Source: Kovacikia minuta CCNUW1
Lineage (GTDB): Bacteria; Cyanobacteriota; Cyanobacteriia; Leptolyngbyales; Leptolyngbyaceae
DNA length: 64,000 bases
Direction: 5' to 3'
Assembly: GCF_020091585.1 (NCBI RefSeq)
Contig: NZ_CP083582.1
Coordinates: 5,900,536 to 5,964,535 of the forward strand
In this document: piece after piece, positions 53,281 to 62,386 of the stretch
How the letters are laid out: each line of letters begins with the position of its first letter
How positions within the stretch are numbered: position 1 is the stretch's first letter
The notes under the pieces: model-generated
The model's input: the letters and a program-made list of their open reading frames with translations, nothing else
Told to the model about the DNA's origin: nothing
Databases searched by the model: none
Program-made: the position numbers and the translations under genes

Positions 53281-53910
53281 AGGGTGCCGGAAGTCTGCGC
53301 AAACAAATCTGCGTGAAAGACCGTTAACCGTTAATAGGAGTAATTAACCTGGAAGCCAGGGGGCAAGTATTCATTTGCCTTCTGGCTTTTGCTTACCAAA
53401 CCGGAGAACGGAGTGCTAAGGACTGAAGCCGTGAGTATTCGCTTAGGTGCCTTTTTTAAAAGGTTTGCGAATAATGCGTTCCCGGTCTAGAATCTTGAAT
53501 CTGAAATACTTAGGAACCTTCTGACTCTAAAAATCATCTCCCCCAGGTGTCAACAACCTTTCCTAATGAAGATGCTATAAACGCTACTCATGATTAGGGT
53601 TGAGACTACGGAGGTGGAAACAGCATATTCCTACGGTAAAAATGTTAACTTCATGAAAACATTACACTCAAACCCCCTATTCCTTAATAAAACTATCAGG
53701 ATAGTTCCAATAACCCTGGAAAGAGTGGGTAGCGTTCTACCTCCTTCCTAAAGCAGCTCAAAATTTTCGAGAGCAACAATTTCTATTTTTTTTGCATCAA
53801 TTAGCTCAAAAAAAGGCAGAATTGATTTCGATTAACAATTCTTTGCCGATACTCGCCTGAAATGTAGTACACTCTGCCTGACGTTTGTCCTCTAACCCCG
53901 CCCTGCTCAG
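53281..53910. other. glyA to WecA/TagO-type gene spacer
   Basis: 630 bases holding the glyA terminator. The right part is AT-rich and must contain the promoter of the gene at 53911; no clear boxes or small genes are seen. Confidence 0.45.
53353..53390 (+). terminator. Intrinsic terminator of glyA
   Basis: AAGCCAG (53353-53359) pairs with CTGGCTT (53382-53388), and an inner GGCAA/TTGCC pair extends the stem. It is followed by TTTT. The hairpin lies 73 bases after the stop codon. Confidence 0.8.
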
Positions 53911-54960
53911 ATGATTTACCATCTGTATCACTTCATCGCATTTTTTGTCTCCGCCCTGGTTGTGCTCTGGACAACCCCTATTGTCAAAAAAATTGGACTC
54001 AAAGCTGGACTTGTAGACCCCCCTGGTGGACGTAAGATTCACAAGCGCCCAATGGTGCGTCTGGGAGGTGTTTCCATCTTTGCAGGTACCGTAATCGCCC
54101 TACTTCTGGTCTGGTGGACAGGGGGGTTTGGTACCCTTCCCCCCAGTAAAGAGTATGAGGTTTGGGGTGTCACGATCGGTGGCATCGCCTTTTTCCTAAT
54201 TGGTTTTGCCGACGATCTGTTTACCCTCCCTGCCCTAAGCCGCTTGTTGATGCAAATCTTTGTTGCTGGTATGGCATGGCAAGCAGGCGTACAAATTAAC
54301 TTTCTGACTATCCCCTTCGCTGGCATGGTGCAGTTGCAAGACTGGATCAGCCTGCCAATTACCATCATCTGGTTGGTGGGGATTGCTAATGCGATCAATA
54401 TGATCGATGGGTTAGACGGTCTTGCTGCCGGAGTATCTGGCATCGCAGCAGTGGTGATGATGATTGTCTGTCTGTTTATGAATCAACCCGCTGCTGCCCT
54501 AATCGCCGCTGCCCTGGCGGGAGGAGCGTTAGGATTCTTACGCTACAACTTTAATCCAGCACAGATTTTTATGGGAGACGGGGGAGCCTATTTTATGGGC
54601 TTCACTCTGGCAGGTGTTGGCATTATTGGTCTGGTCAAGGGGGTGACTACCGTTGCCGTGTTGTTGCCCTACCTGATTCTGGCAGTCCCAATCCTAGATA
54701 TTTCTTCCGTTGTAATCGATCGCCTGCGGCGGGGCAAATCACCTTTTGCTGCTGACAAACGGCATCTACACCACCGTCTGTTGCAGGCAGGTCTTTCCCA
54801 ACGGCTGATTGTTATATTTATCTACTCCCTCACCCTGTGGGTTGGTAGTTTGGCTCTGGCAATTTCAAACATGCCCAGCGGTTGGGGTTATGCGATCGGT
54901 GCTACGCTACTGCTCAGTATTACCAGTTGGCAGGTCTGGAAAACCGCAAAGCAAGCTTAG
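53911..54960 (+). CDS. UDP-sugar:undecaprenyl-phosphate 1-phosphate transferase, WecA/TagO/MraY family
   Basis: 349 residues, about ten helices. The family motifs are VDPPGGRKIHKRPMVRLGGV, the catalytic Asp pair GFADDLFTLPALSRLLMQI, NAINMIDGLDGLAAG, the NFNPAQIFMGDGGAYFMG loop and the cytoplasmic HLHHRLLQAGLSQR. The HIHH-like end loop and DD motif place it in the WecA/TagO branch and not with MraY, so it likely starts envelope polysaccharide or glycan synthesis on a lipid carrier. The exact sugar is unknown. cinA follows on the same strand. Confidence 0.9.
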   Translation: MIYHLYHFIAFFVSALVVLWTTPIVKKIGLKAGLVDPPGGRKIHKRPMVRLGGVSIFAGTVIALLLVWWTGGFGTLPPSKEYEVWGVTIGGIAFFLIGFADDLFTLPALSRLLMQIFVAGMAWQAGVQINFLTIPFAGMVQLQDWISLPITIIWLVGIANAINMIDGLDGLAAGVSGIAAVVMMIVCLFMNQPAAALIAAALAGGALGFLRYNFNPAQIFMGDGGAYFMGFTLAGVGIIGLVKGVTTVAVLLPYLILAVPILDISSVVIDRLRRGKSPFAADKRHLHHRLLQAGLSQRLIVIFIYSLTLWVGSLALAISNMPSGWGYAIGATLLLSITSWQVWKTAKQA

Positions 54961-54961
54961 A

Positions 54962-55092
54962 AAGAAAAGGATCAGGGATGGGGGATGGGGGATGAAAGGG
55001 AAAGGATGAAGGATAAAGGATAAAGGATGAAAGAATAAAAAGGTAATTTTTATCTCCTCACTCCTCCCCTCACTCCTCACTCCCCCCCTTTT
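54962..55092. repeat. 7-bp arrays (GGGGGAT, GGATAAA, CTCCTCA types)
   Basis: Several period-7 runs fill the short gap between the transferase gene and cinA. Confidence 0.8.
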
Positions 55093-55094
55093 CT

Positions 55095-56369
55095 ATGACC
55101 GCAAACGCTGAAATCATCTGTGTTGGAACTGAATTGTTGTTGGGCGATATTCTCAATACCAATGCCCAGTTTCTTGCCCAGGAGTTAGCCAAACTAGGGA
55201 TTGCCCACTATTACCAAACCGTTGTGGGCGACAATCCGGAGCGAATCAAACAGGCGATCGCAATTGCCTGCGATCGTGCCCAACTTCTAATCTTTACAGG
55301 TGGATTAGGTCCCACGCCCGACGACCTGACCCATGCGACCGTGGCTGATTTTTTTGGTGTCCCCTTAATTGAACGGCAAGAAATCCTGGAAGACCTCAAT
55401 CAAAAATTCACTCAGCGCGGGCGAATCCTAACTCCTAATAATCTGAAGCAGGCACTTTTACCAGAAGGTGCAGATATTCTGACCAATGCAACCGGAAGTG
55501 CTCCTGGAATTATTTGGCAACCACGCCCCGACTTGACCTTCCTCACCTTTCCGGGTGTGCCAGCGGAAATGAAGCATATGTGGCAGGAGGTTGCGGTTCC
55601 TTATCTGAAAAGTCTGGGATGGGGGCAGACGACCATTTATAGCCGCACCCTAAAATTTTGGGGAATTGCAGAGTCTACGCTCGCAGAAAAGGTTCATTCC
55701 TTTTTTAATATGAAAAATCCAACCATCGCCCCCTATGCAAATAATGGCGAAGTTAAATTGCGAATTTCTGCCCTGGCTGATGCTGATGCTACCGCTCAGG
55801 AGATGATTGCTCCGATCGAACAGCAGCTTCGTCAAATTGGAGGATTAGACTGCTACGGAGCGGATGAAGACACCCTTGCGTCTGTCGTGGGCAGTCTGTT
55901 GCAAGCCACTGACGCTACCCTGGCAGTGGCGGAATCCTGTACAGGAGGCAGCCTGGGTGGAATGATTACAGCAGTTCCTGGTAGTTCTCGTCATTTTTGG
56001 GGTGGCATCATTTCCTACGACAACTCGGTCAAGGTTGGTTTGCTGGGGGTCAATCCGGAGGATTTAGCCCGACAGGGGGCAGTTAGCCCTGTGGTTGCCG
56101 AGCAAATGGCAGCAGGAGTTCGCGATCGCCTGAATACAACCTGGGGACTCAGTATCACAGGGGTTGCCGGACCAGACGGTGGCACCCCCAGCAAACCAGT
56201 GGGATTGGTCTATATTGGGCTGGCAGGGTTAGAAGGAGTGCAAAGCTTTGAGTATCGGTTTGGGGCAATGCGCGGGCGAGATTGGATTCGTCATTTAAGT
56301 GCCCACACAGCCCTAGATCAGCTTCGCCGCAAACTTCTTTCCAAGGAAAGATTGACAAATCATCCGTAG
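55095..56369 (+). CDS. cinA: CinA-family protein (competence/damage-inducible)
   Basis: Two domains. The N-terminal MoCF-like domain (AEIICVGTELLLGDILNTNA; LLIFTGGLGPTPDDLTHATV) is followed by the C-terminal nicotinamide-nucleotide amidase-type domain (TLAVAESCTGGSLGGMITAV; GLSITGVAGPDGGTPSKPVG). The catalytic Ser in AESCTGG is present. CinA homologues recycle pyridine nucleotides (NMN deamidation), with ADP-ribose pyrophosphatase activity in some. Length (424) is normal. Confidence 0.95.
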   Translation: MTANAEIICVGTELLLGDILNTNAQFLAQELAKLGIAHYYQTVVGDNPERIKQAIAIACDRAQLLIFTGGLGPTPDDLTHATVADFFGVPLIERQEILEDLNQKFTQRGRILTPNNLKQALLPEGADILTNATGSAPGIIWQPRPDLTFLTFPGVPAEMKHMWQEVAVPYLKSLGWGQTTIYSRTLKFWGIAESTLAEKVHSFFNMKNPTIAPYANNGEVKLRISALADADATAQEMIAPIEQQLRQIGGLDCYGADEDTLASVVGSLLQATDATLAVAESCTGGSLGGMITAVPGSSRHFWGGIISYDNSVKVGLLGVNPEDLARQGAVSPVVAEQMAAGVRDRLNTTWGLSITGVAGPDGGTPSKPVGLVYIGLAGLEGVQSFEYRFGAMRGRDWIRHLSAHTALDQLRRKLLSKERLTNHP

Positions 56370-56535
56370 CCAAGAATCACGAATATAAGAACTTTCTTAA
56401 TCTTTTGTTTGCCAACTGTTGCTCTATTGATAAATTGGGTACAATTTGATCAGGAAATCAGGCTATGGCTAGTCTGATCCCCGACAAATCTGCGGGCAGC
56501 ATTAGCCAAGCTGTATTGAAGGAGCTATCTGTTCA

Positions 56536-56670
56536 ATGGACTACCTTGACAAGGTGCTTGAGAAGATTAAGGAATGGGCTCGTAGATTGATTGAAGCGCT
56601 CTTGGGTCCTGAAGCTCAGCCTGAAGCTGAGCCAATCCCAGTTCCAGTTAATGATCCTCAGCGCCGCTAG
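56536..56670 (+). CDS. 44-aa conserved-looking small protein upstream of aroQ
   Basis: The ATG at 56536 reads MDYLDKVLEKIKEWARRLIE, then ALLGPEAQPEAEPIPVPVND, PQRR and stop TAG at 56668. GGAGCT lies about 10 bases upstream. An amphipathic N-terminal helix is followed by a Pro/Glu tail. I recall very similar small proteins before aroQ in other cyanobacteria, but cannot verify this here. The function is unknown. It lies on the same strand, 39 bases before aroQ. Confidence 0.7.
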   Translation: MDYLDKVLEKIKEWARRLIEALLGPEAQPEAEPIPVPVNDPQRR

Positions 56671-56709
56671 TCATCCTATTTCTAGTAGTCGTGTTTTTGG
56701 ATTGGCTGC

Positions 56710-57165
56710 TTGTTTAGTATTTTGGTACTCCACGGACCAAATCTGAATCTCCTGGGCAAACGAGAGCCAGGAATTTATGGTTCGTTAACATTAGATGACA
56801 TTAATCGCTTGCTGGAGAAAGAAGCTGCAACCCTTGGGGTGAACATTTCATTTCTTCAGTCGAATCATGAGGGTGCTTTGGTGGATGCAATCCATGCGGC
56901 GTCAACCCTTCATCAGGGTATTGTGATTAATGCAGGAGCCTACACCCATACCAGTGTGGCAATTCGAGATGCGATCGCAGCGGTTAGCTTACCAGCCGTT
57001 GAAGTTCATCTCAGTAATATTTATCGTCGGGAAGAATTCCGTCACCACTCTCACATTGCCCCTGTTGTGATCGGGCAGATTAGTGGGTTTGGCTCTGATA
57101 GCTATTTATTAGGGTTACGGGCGCTGGTGAATCACCTGACTCAGCTTAAAAGCGTCAATAAATAA
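56710..57165 (+). CDS. aroQ: 3-dehydroquinate dehydratase, type II
   Basis: Third step of the shikimate pathway. The TTG at 56710 is taken as start, giving [20 protein letters not shown]. The catalytic Tyr is in [15 protein letters not shown], then [56 protein letters not shown] and the arginine/His lid. Length (151) is normal for the dodecameric type II enzyme. Confidence 0.95.
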   Translation: MFSILVLHGPNLNLLGKREPGIYGSLTLDDINRLLEKEAATLGVNISFLQSNHEGALVDAIHAASTLHQGIVINAGAYTHTSVAIRDAIAAVSLPAVEVHLSNIYRREEFRHHSHIAPVVIGQISGFGSDSYLLGLRALVNHLTQLKSVNK

Positions 57166-57215
57166 TCAGCAACTCTAATCGGAGGTGGCTTAGAATTGCG
57201 AATTAAGTAACCTGC

Positions 57216-57285
57216 GTAGGTTGGGTTGAAGTATGAAACCCAATATCTGCGGGGTGTTGGGTTGAGTTCGCGAAACCCAACCTAC
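57216..57285. repeat. Hairpin repeat (GTAGGTTGGGTT family)
   Basis: GTAGGTTGGGTT and AACCCAACCTAC are perfect end arms, with inner GAAACCCAA / TTGGGTTGAG pairing. This motif is a frequent intergenic repeat in cyanobacteria. Confidence 0.8.
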
Positions 57286-57366
57286 AAAAGTCGATGTTAT
57301 TTAATTCTTGTTCCTTAGCATGCGGGCAGCCACCTTTGCAATCACCGCAGGCAGACCTGCCACATG

Positions 57367-57472
57367 CTAGAACGCCGGTATAGAAACCGGGTTTCTGCTG
57401 TGAGATGCTCAATTTTCGCTGAATATCCTCACCAGAAACCCGGTTTCTCGAAATACTGTACCGATGCTCTAG
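57367..57472 (+). mobile_element. MITE-like element, copy C (106 bp, CTAG-flanked)
   Basis: Same orientation and length as copy A at 3804-3909, differing at only a few positions (for example TAGAAACC for CAGAAACC). CTAG flanks both ends. Confidence 0.85.
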
Positions 57473-57552
57473 GTTCCTACGGATTACCAGTTTTATTTTG
57501 TTCCCGTTCCTTAAACTCAAAACTAAAACTTAAAACTCAAAACTCAAAACTC

Positions 57553-58176
57553 TCACCCTACGGTCTTGATATCCAGGCTGCGCCACAAGTACCAGGAGGC
57601 GATCGTGCGGAAGGGCTTCCACGGCAGTCCAATCATTTCGACGGTCTTTTTGTCAGGAAGTTCTGACAGGTTATAAGCGCGCCGGATGCCTGAGCGGATT
57701 CCCAGGTCATCTACAGGCAAAACATCCCAACGGTGCATCCGAAAGATCAACAGCATCTGGACGGTCCAGCGTCCAATCCCTTTGACTGGAATGAGCGTCT
57801 GGATAACTGCTTCATCGTCCATCTCTTCCAACTCAGCTAAGGTGGGCAATCCATCCAACACTTTCTGAGCCAGGTCTTTTAAGTAAAGAACCTTAGACCG
57901 GGAAACGCCTGCCCCCCGCAACCGCTCATCGGGTGTGTTCAAAATATCCTCTGCGCTGGGGTAAGGTGTGTCTGGATAAAGCTGGAGAAATCGACGATGG
58001 ATAGTGGCGGCAGCTTTGCCCGAGAGTTGCTGGTAAAGGATCGATTCTGATAAGGCAAATAACAGATCTCCGGTTTGTCGATCCTGGTTAAGTGTGCAAG
58101 GACCCACTTGCTCAATCAAACGCGCCAGAATAGGGTCAGCTTGTTTAAGTGTGGAAAGGGCGATCGCGTAATCCAT
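57553..58176 (-). CDS. DNA-3-methyladenine glycosylase, AlkA/HhH type
   Basis: 207 residues from the ATG at 58176 (MDYAIALSTLKQADPILARL); five more codons upstream are possible. The helix-hairpin-helix is IPVKGIGRWTVQMLLIFRMH, with the catalytic Asp in WDVLPVDDLGIRSGIRRAYN. The front part ESILYQQLSGKAAATIHRRF is family-typical. It excises alkylated bases in base-excision repair. No Fe-S cysteines are present, fitting AlkA and not Nth. Confidence 0.9.
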   Translation of the reverse strand: MDYAIALSTLKQADPILARLIEQVGPCTLNQDRQTGDLLFALSESILYQQLSGKAAATIHRRFLQLYPDTPYPSAEDILNTPDERLRGAGVSRSKVLYLKDLAQKVLDGLPTLAELEEMDDEAVIQTLIPVKGIGRWTVQMLLIFRMHRWDVLPVDDLGIRSGIRRAYNLSELPDKKTVEMIGLPWKPFRTIASWYLWRSLDIKTVG

Positions 58177-58292
58177 CAAAATAAAAAGCAATAGCAGGGG
58201 TTAGGGGGCAGGGGTTTGGGGGCAGGAAATCAATCAGCACGAGTAGGGGTTTTACAATTTTTGTAGGCCAATTCGCCAGGCGGATCTCTCCC

Positions 58293-59180
58293 ATGAAGCA
58301 GCTCGGCAAATCTTTTATCAATTACTGGAAACAACAGCCCAGCGTTCTGGTTGTGGGTGTGGGGGCGTTGCTGGTCGTTCTAATTGGAATTATTGACTAT
58401 TTTACGATTACAGATATTTCTCTAGCAATTTTCTATCTCATCCCGATCACGTTTGTAACCTGGTTTGCAAGTCGATGGTTTGGATTCCTGGTCGCACTGG
58501 AAGCCGCGATCGCCTGGTGGTTAGTTGATCTGTTAACCAAATCCGATGCCTACTTCTGGTTAATTTCCTGGAATGCAATGATCAACTTTGGTTTTTTTAG
58601 CATTACGGCTTATCTGCTCTCAAATTTGAAGTTTGCCTATGAGCGGCAAAAATATCTGGCACGCACGGATGCCCTCACCGGGGCAGTCAATCATCGCCAT
58701 TTTCTGGAACTTTTACAGACTGAAATTGACCGCTCCAGGCGATATGGCTATTCCCTGACGCTTGCCTATGTGGATGTGGACAATTTCAAAACGGTGAATG
58801 ATCGGTTGGGGCACAGTGCGGGCGATCGTCTCCTCTACCTGATCAGTCAAACTGCCTACGAACAGATTCGGAGCATTGATATTCTGGCTCGGTTAGGGGG
58901 TGACGAGTTTGCCCTGCTGTTACCCCAAACGAATTATGAACAGGGCGAAACTGTCTTACTGCGGCTTCATGAAAAATGGATGGAGGCAGTTCAGAAAAGT
59001 ACATTCCCCGTTAGCTTTAGCGTCGGTGCGGCGACTTTCAATCGTTTGCCTGAGTCGGCGGATACGGTGCTGGAACAGGTTGATTGCCTAATGTACTCCG
59101 TCAAGAACGGTGGCAAAAACGGTTTGAAACACGTCCTGGTAGACCACCAGATGAGTGGCAACCGTGCCGCTGAAAGCTAA
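58293..59180 (+). CDS. Membrane diguanylate cyclase (GGDEF)
   Basis: 295 residues. Three to four N-terminal helices (about 18-110) form the sensor. The GGDEF domain (about 125-285) has DALTGAVNHRHFLELLQTEI, VDVDNFKTVNDRLGHSAGDR and the intact active site ARLGGDEFALLLP. RSID sits exactly five residues before GGDEF, a complete I-site (RxxD), so product inhibition by c-di-GMP is expected. It makes c-di-GMP from two GTP. No EAL domain. The signal sensed is unknown. Confidence 0.93.
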   Translation: MKQLGKSFINYWKQQPSVLVVGVGALLVVLIGIIDYFTITDISLAIFYLIPITFVTWFASRWFGFLVALEAAIAWWLVDLLTKSDAYFWLISWNAMINFGFFSITAYLLSNLKFAYERQKYLARTDALTGAVNHRHFLELLQTEIDRSRRYGYSLTLAYVDVDNFKTVNDRLGHSAGDRLLYLISQTAYEQIRSIDILARLGGDEFALLLPQTNYEQGETVLLRLHEKWMEAVQKSTFPVSFSVGAATFNRLPESADTVLEQVDCLMYSVKNGGKNGLKHVLVDHQMSGNRAAES

Positions 59181-59263
59181 GGAACAAGAACAAAATAAAG
59201 CCTGTCCCTTGCAGGAGATTAGCATGCGGATTGCCAGTATGATTTAATTCGAGATCCTAAACT

Positions 59264-60166
59264 TCAGCTATTCGGTTGAACTGGCTCCTTAACAATCTGA
59301 GTCGCATGTTTAGAGGGTCGAATGGGAGTTCCCCGATATTTGGAGTAGACCTGGGTAAACTCTGCTCCAAACAGCAGGATTTGAGCGGAATAGAAGACCC
59401 AAATGAGCAGAACGACGATCGAACCTGCGGCTCCGTAGGTTGAGCTGACACTACTACTGCCTAAATACAATCCAATTAAGGCTTTGCCAATCGTAAACAA
59501 TAGGGAAGTTACGCCTGCCCCCACCCAGAGATTTTTCCAGGGAATTTCTACATCCGGTAAAAATTTGTAGAGGGCTGCAAACAGAAGGGTAATGACGGCA
59601 AACGAGATGCCAAAGTTGAGGACGCCCCCCAACATGGAAAAACCAGGAAGCAAATTGTTGAAAAAGGTGCCGATCGCAGCCAGCACCGTGGAAAGCACCA
59701 GCGACACCAACAGCAGAAATCCGATTACCAGCACCATTGCAAACGACAAAAAGCGAGACTGCAAGAAGCTTTTAATACTTCTTCCAGGTTTTGGTTTGAC
59801 TTCCCAGATGGCATTCAGAGCCGTTTGCAATTGCCCAAATACACCAGACGCACCCAAAAACAGCAGCACGATGCCCGCAACCGTTGCCAGTATGCCACCC
59901 GAACCCGGTTTTTGTGTATTTTGAATCATCGTTTGGATGGCTTCTGCCCCTTCTCTGCCAATCAAATCCTGAATTTGACGAACAATTTCACCTCTGGCAG
60001 CTTCTTCACCCAGAAAGAAGCCCGCGATCGCGATCGCAATCAGCAGCAAGGGAGCCAGGGAAAAAATTGTGTAGTATGCCAATGCCGCTGCAAACATCGG
60101 CACGTTATCTTCATTCCATTCGGTAACGGTTTCTTTTAATAATCGAACGATGCGCTTCAACCGCAT
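59264..60166 (-). CDS. YihY/BrkB-family membrane protein
   Basis: 300 residues with six helices. The family blocks are MFAAALAYYTIFSLAPLLLI, GAEAIQTMIQNTQKPGSGGI, LFLGASGVFGQLQTALNAIW, PWKNLWVGAGVTSLLFTIGK and GSIVVLLIWVFYSAQILLFG. The proteins were once called ribonuclease BN by mistake; the real role is unclear. It stands alone here. Confidence 0.92.
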   Translation of the reverse strand: MRLKRIVRLLKETVTEWNEDNVPMFAAALAYYTIFSLAPLLLIAIAIAGFFLGEEAARGEIVRQIQDLIGREGAEAIQTMIQNTQKPGSGGILATVAGIVLLFLGASGVFGQLQTALNAIWEVKPKPGRSIKSFLQSRFLSFAMVLVIGFLLLVSLVLSTVLAAIGTFFNNLLPGFSMLGGVLNFGISFAVITLLFAALYKFLPDVEIPWKNLWVGAGVTSLLFTIGKALIGLYLGSSSVSSTYGAAGSIVVLLIWVFYSAQILLFGAEFTQVYSKYRGTPIRPSKHATQIVKEPVQPNS

Positions 60167-60291
60167 AGGAAAGTCCTTTTTAAAACCCTATCTAGACTTT
60201 CAGTGTGTCTGATGAAACCAGGGTGCTGCATCTCCCTAAGGATTTATAGAAAGGGGAAGGAGGAAGGGGAAAGGGGGAAGATATGAGGGGA

Positions 60292-61366
60292 TCAGGTCAT
60301 TGGCAAGGTGGTTTTATCAATATCTTCTAACAGAAGGTGCAAGGCGGTTTTCATCTCGGTTGGGGTGGTGGTGGTGGTGCCAAATTGACGCACCACAATG
60401 CTGGCAGCAAGGTTGCCTAAAATGGCTGCTTCCCAGGGGGTTGCTCCAGCGATAAGCGCCAGCGTTAGGGCTGCTGCAACGGTGTCGCCTGCGCCAGTGA
60501 CATCAAAAACATCGGTGCGGTTAAAGGCGGGGATGTGCAGGTCAGTGCCGTTGCGATCGAACAAACTCATCCCCTCTTCGCCACGGGTAATCAGAATTTG
60601 TTGCGCCTGGGTAAGTTCTAACCAGATCATTTCCCGCACGGTGAATTAGGGCTGCATCGACAGCCTCACCTGATAAATTACCCAGAGAATAACGAACGGC
60701 ATGTTCGGCTTCGGGCAAGTTGGGGGTGAAGATGGTTGCCCCGGTGTAGCGATCGAGTCCTTTCTGGGCATCCACGATCGTTCGAGGATGGGACAGAGCG
60801 GCGCTAATCACAAGGTCAGTCAGCGTACCATCCCCATAATCGGAACAAACGATCGCATCTACTTCGCAAACTTGCTGCCGGATATAGTCTGCCAGTTGCC
60901 TCTGAAGTTCCAGGCTAGGCTGGTCATCTGACTTGCGATCGACGCGCACGATTTGTTGAGTTACGGATTGACGGGCATGACCGGAAATTCGGGTTTTGGT
61001 AACAGTCGGGCGATCGCCATCTTCCAAAATCCCCCTCGTATCAATTCCCGCTGCCTCAAAAATTCCCCGTAGTGCCCGCCCTTGTTCATCTTTGCCCACC
61101 AACCCTACCGCTCGCACCTGGGCACCTAGTTTTGCCAGATTATAAACGGCATTAGCCCCCCCACCGGGAACCTGGCGCGTTCCCTCATGGCGAATAATCA
61201 ATACGGGCGCTTCGCGGGAAATGCGCTCGACCTGTCCCGTCAGAAACTCATCCAGCCCCAGATCACCAATCACCAAAACGCGCGCTTGATGGAAGCGATC
61301 GAGATAGTCAAATAACCGTTCCGCCGCAGCAATCAGTTGAGCAGCAAAGGAATGAGTAGAAGCCAT
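60292..61366 (-). pseudogene. D-glycero-D-manno-heptose-7-phosphate kinase (RfaE/HldE domain I), 1-base insertion
   Basis: PfkB/ribokinase-family sugar kinase. The first frame has RVLVIGDLGLDEFLTGQVER, PGGGANAVYNLAKLGAQVRA, CSDYGDGTLTDLVISAALSH and FTPNLPEAEHAVRY. The second frame has QQILITRGEEGMSLFDRNGT and the catalytic DVTGAGDTVAAALTLALIAG. Deleting one base of GG at 60640-60641 joins them (ALIH-VREMIWLEL). RfaE1 phosphorylates heptose-7-phosphate for LPS core synthesis. The C-terminal nucleotidyltransferase domain is absent, as in separate HldA-type proteins. Confidence 0.85.
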
Positions 61367-61374
61367 AAATAAGA

Positions 61375-62386
61375 CTACTTCTCAGCTTTGCCATCAACAA
61401 ATTGAATTCGATAGGCATAGACTTTAGGGCTTTCAGCAGCTTTAATCTCAGATTCAACCTGCTTCACCATGTCCTTAACCACTTGATCCAGATCCTTATC
61501 ACCTGTTGAGAACATCAGCGGTGCCCCAATGACTTTTCCTTCTGGATTCAGCAGCCAAAAACAGAGCTGCCACCCGTGCAGCTTTCTCAGGGCATGCTCC
61601 AGTAGGGCAAGGGATTTGGATATCGCGTGGCTTTTGCAGAGAACCCGACAACACATCTACGGGAATGCTTTGAGCCTGTGCGGTTCTACTTAACCATTCT
61701 TGAAACTGTTTGGTCGCTTCCCCTTGCGTGACTGGCCCTGTCGGGGATTGTTCGCGTTCCCGCCGAATTTTTTCCTGCTGCTCCCTCAGGGCAATAATTG
61801 CCTTGTCAGGAATCTTCTCTGGGCGGGTTGAGGGGACAGAGGGAGTTGGAGAAGGCGTTGCTGCCCCAGGCTGACTAGTGGAGGTAGGGGAAGGAGAAGG
61901 ACTGGGCTTCGCGGTAGGGGTTGGGCTTGGATTGGGTAGCTTAACCCCTGTCGTATGCCGGGGGCTGTCAATAATTGGGATATTGATGTCGGGAAAGATT
62001 GGAACTGGAGCCGGGGGGAGCGCTGGGAAGTTATACAGGGAATCATCAAAGATCGATGGCGGAGCCTTCGTTGCAGGTGCCTTAGGGGATTGGCTCGGCA
62101 GCTTAGTTTGATTGGAAATGGGCGGAAAATTTATCTGAGGATTGGCTAACTCTGGAATACGCGCTTGATCAGCCGGACTGAGTTCGACGACTTTTACTGC
62201 CTCTGGCGTTGGTTCCGGTGGCTTTGCCTCAGGCAGTAGGGGCAGAATTGCCCAAAGCAAACCATGCACACCAAGGGAGGCTAAAATTGCCAGGGAAAAA
62301 GGTTGGCGAAGGATTTCTAGCGTTTTGTCTAAATTTTCCTGACGGAAGAAATCGGGAAGGTTTTTGGGCAAGGAGGACTGGGACAT
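61375..62386 (-). pseudogene. TonB-like proline-rich envelope protein, 1-base insertion
   Basis: The N-terminal cytoplasmic tail is followed by a single helix (FSLAILASLGVHGLLWAILP), a long Pro/Thr/Ser-rich periplasmic region (about 45-200: PTPTAKPSPSPSPTSTS) and a charged helix (ALREQQEKIRREREQSPTG). The C-terminal domain (IQIPCPTGACPEKAARVAAL) continues in another frame as WLLNPEGKVIGAPLMFSTGD, then DLDQVVKDMVKQVESEIKAA. Deleting one base of the AAAAA at 61557-61561 joins them. The layout matches TonB-type energy transducers. No ExbB/ExbD genes are nearby. It precedes the heptose kinase by 8 bases. Confidence 0.75.
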
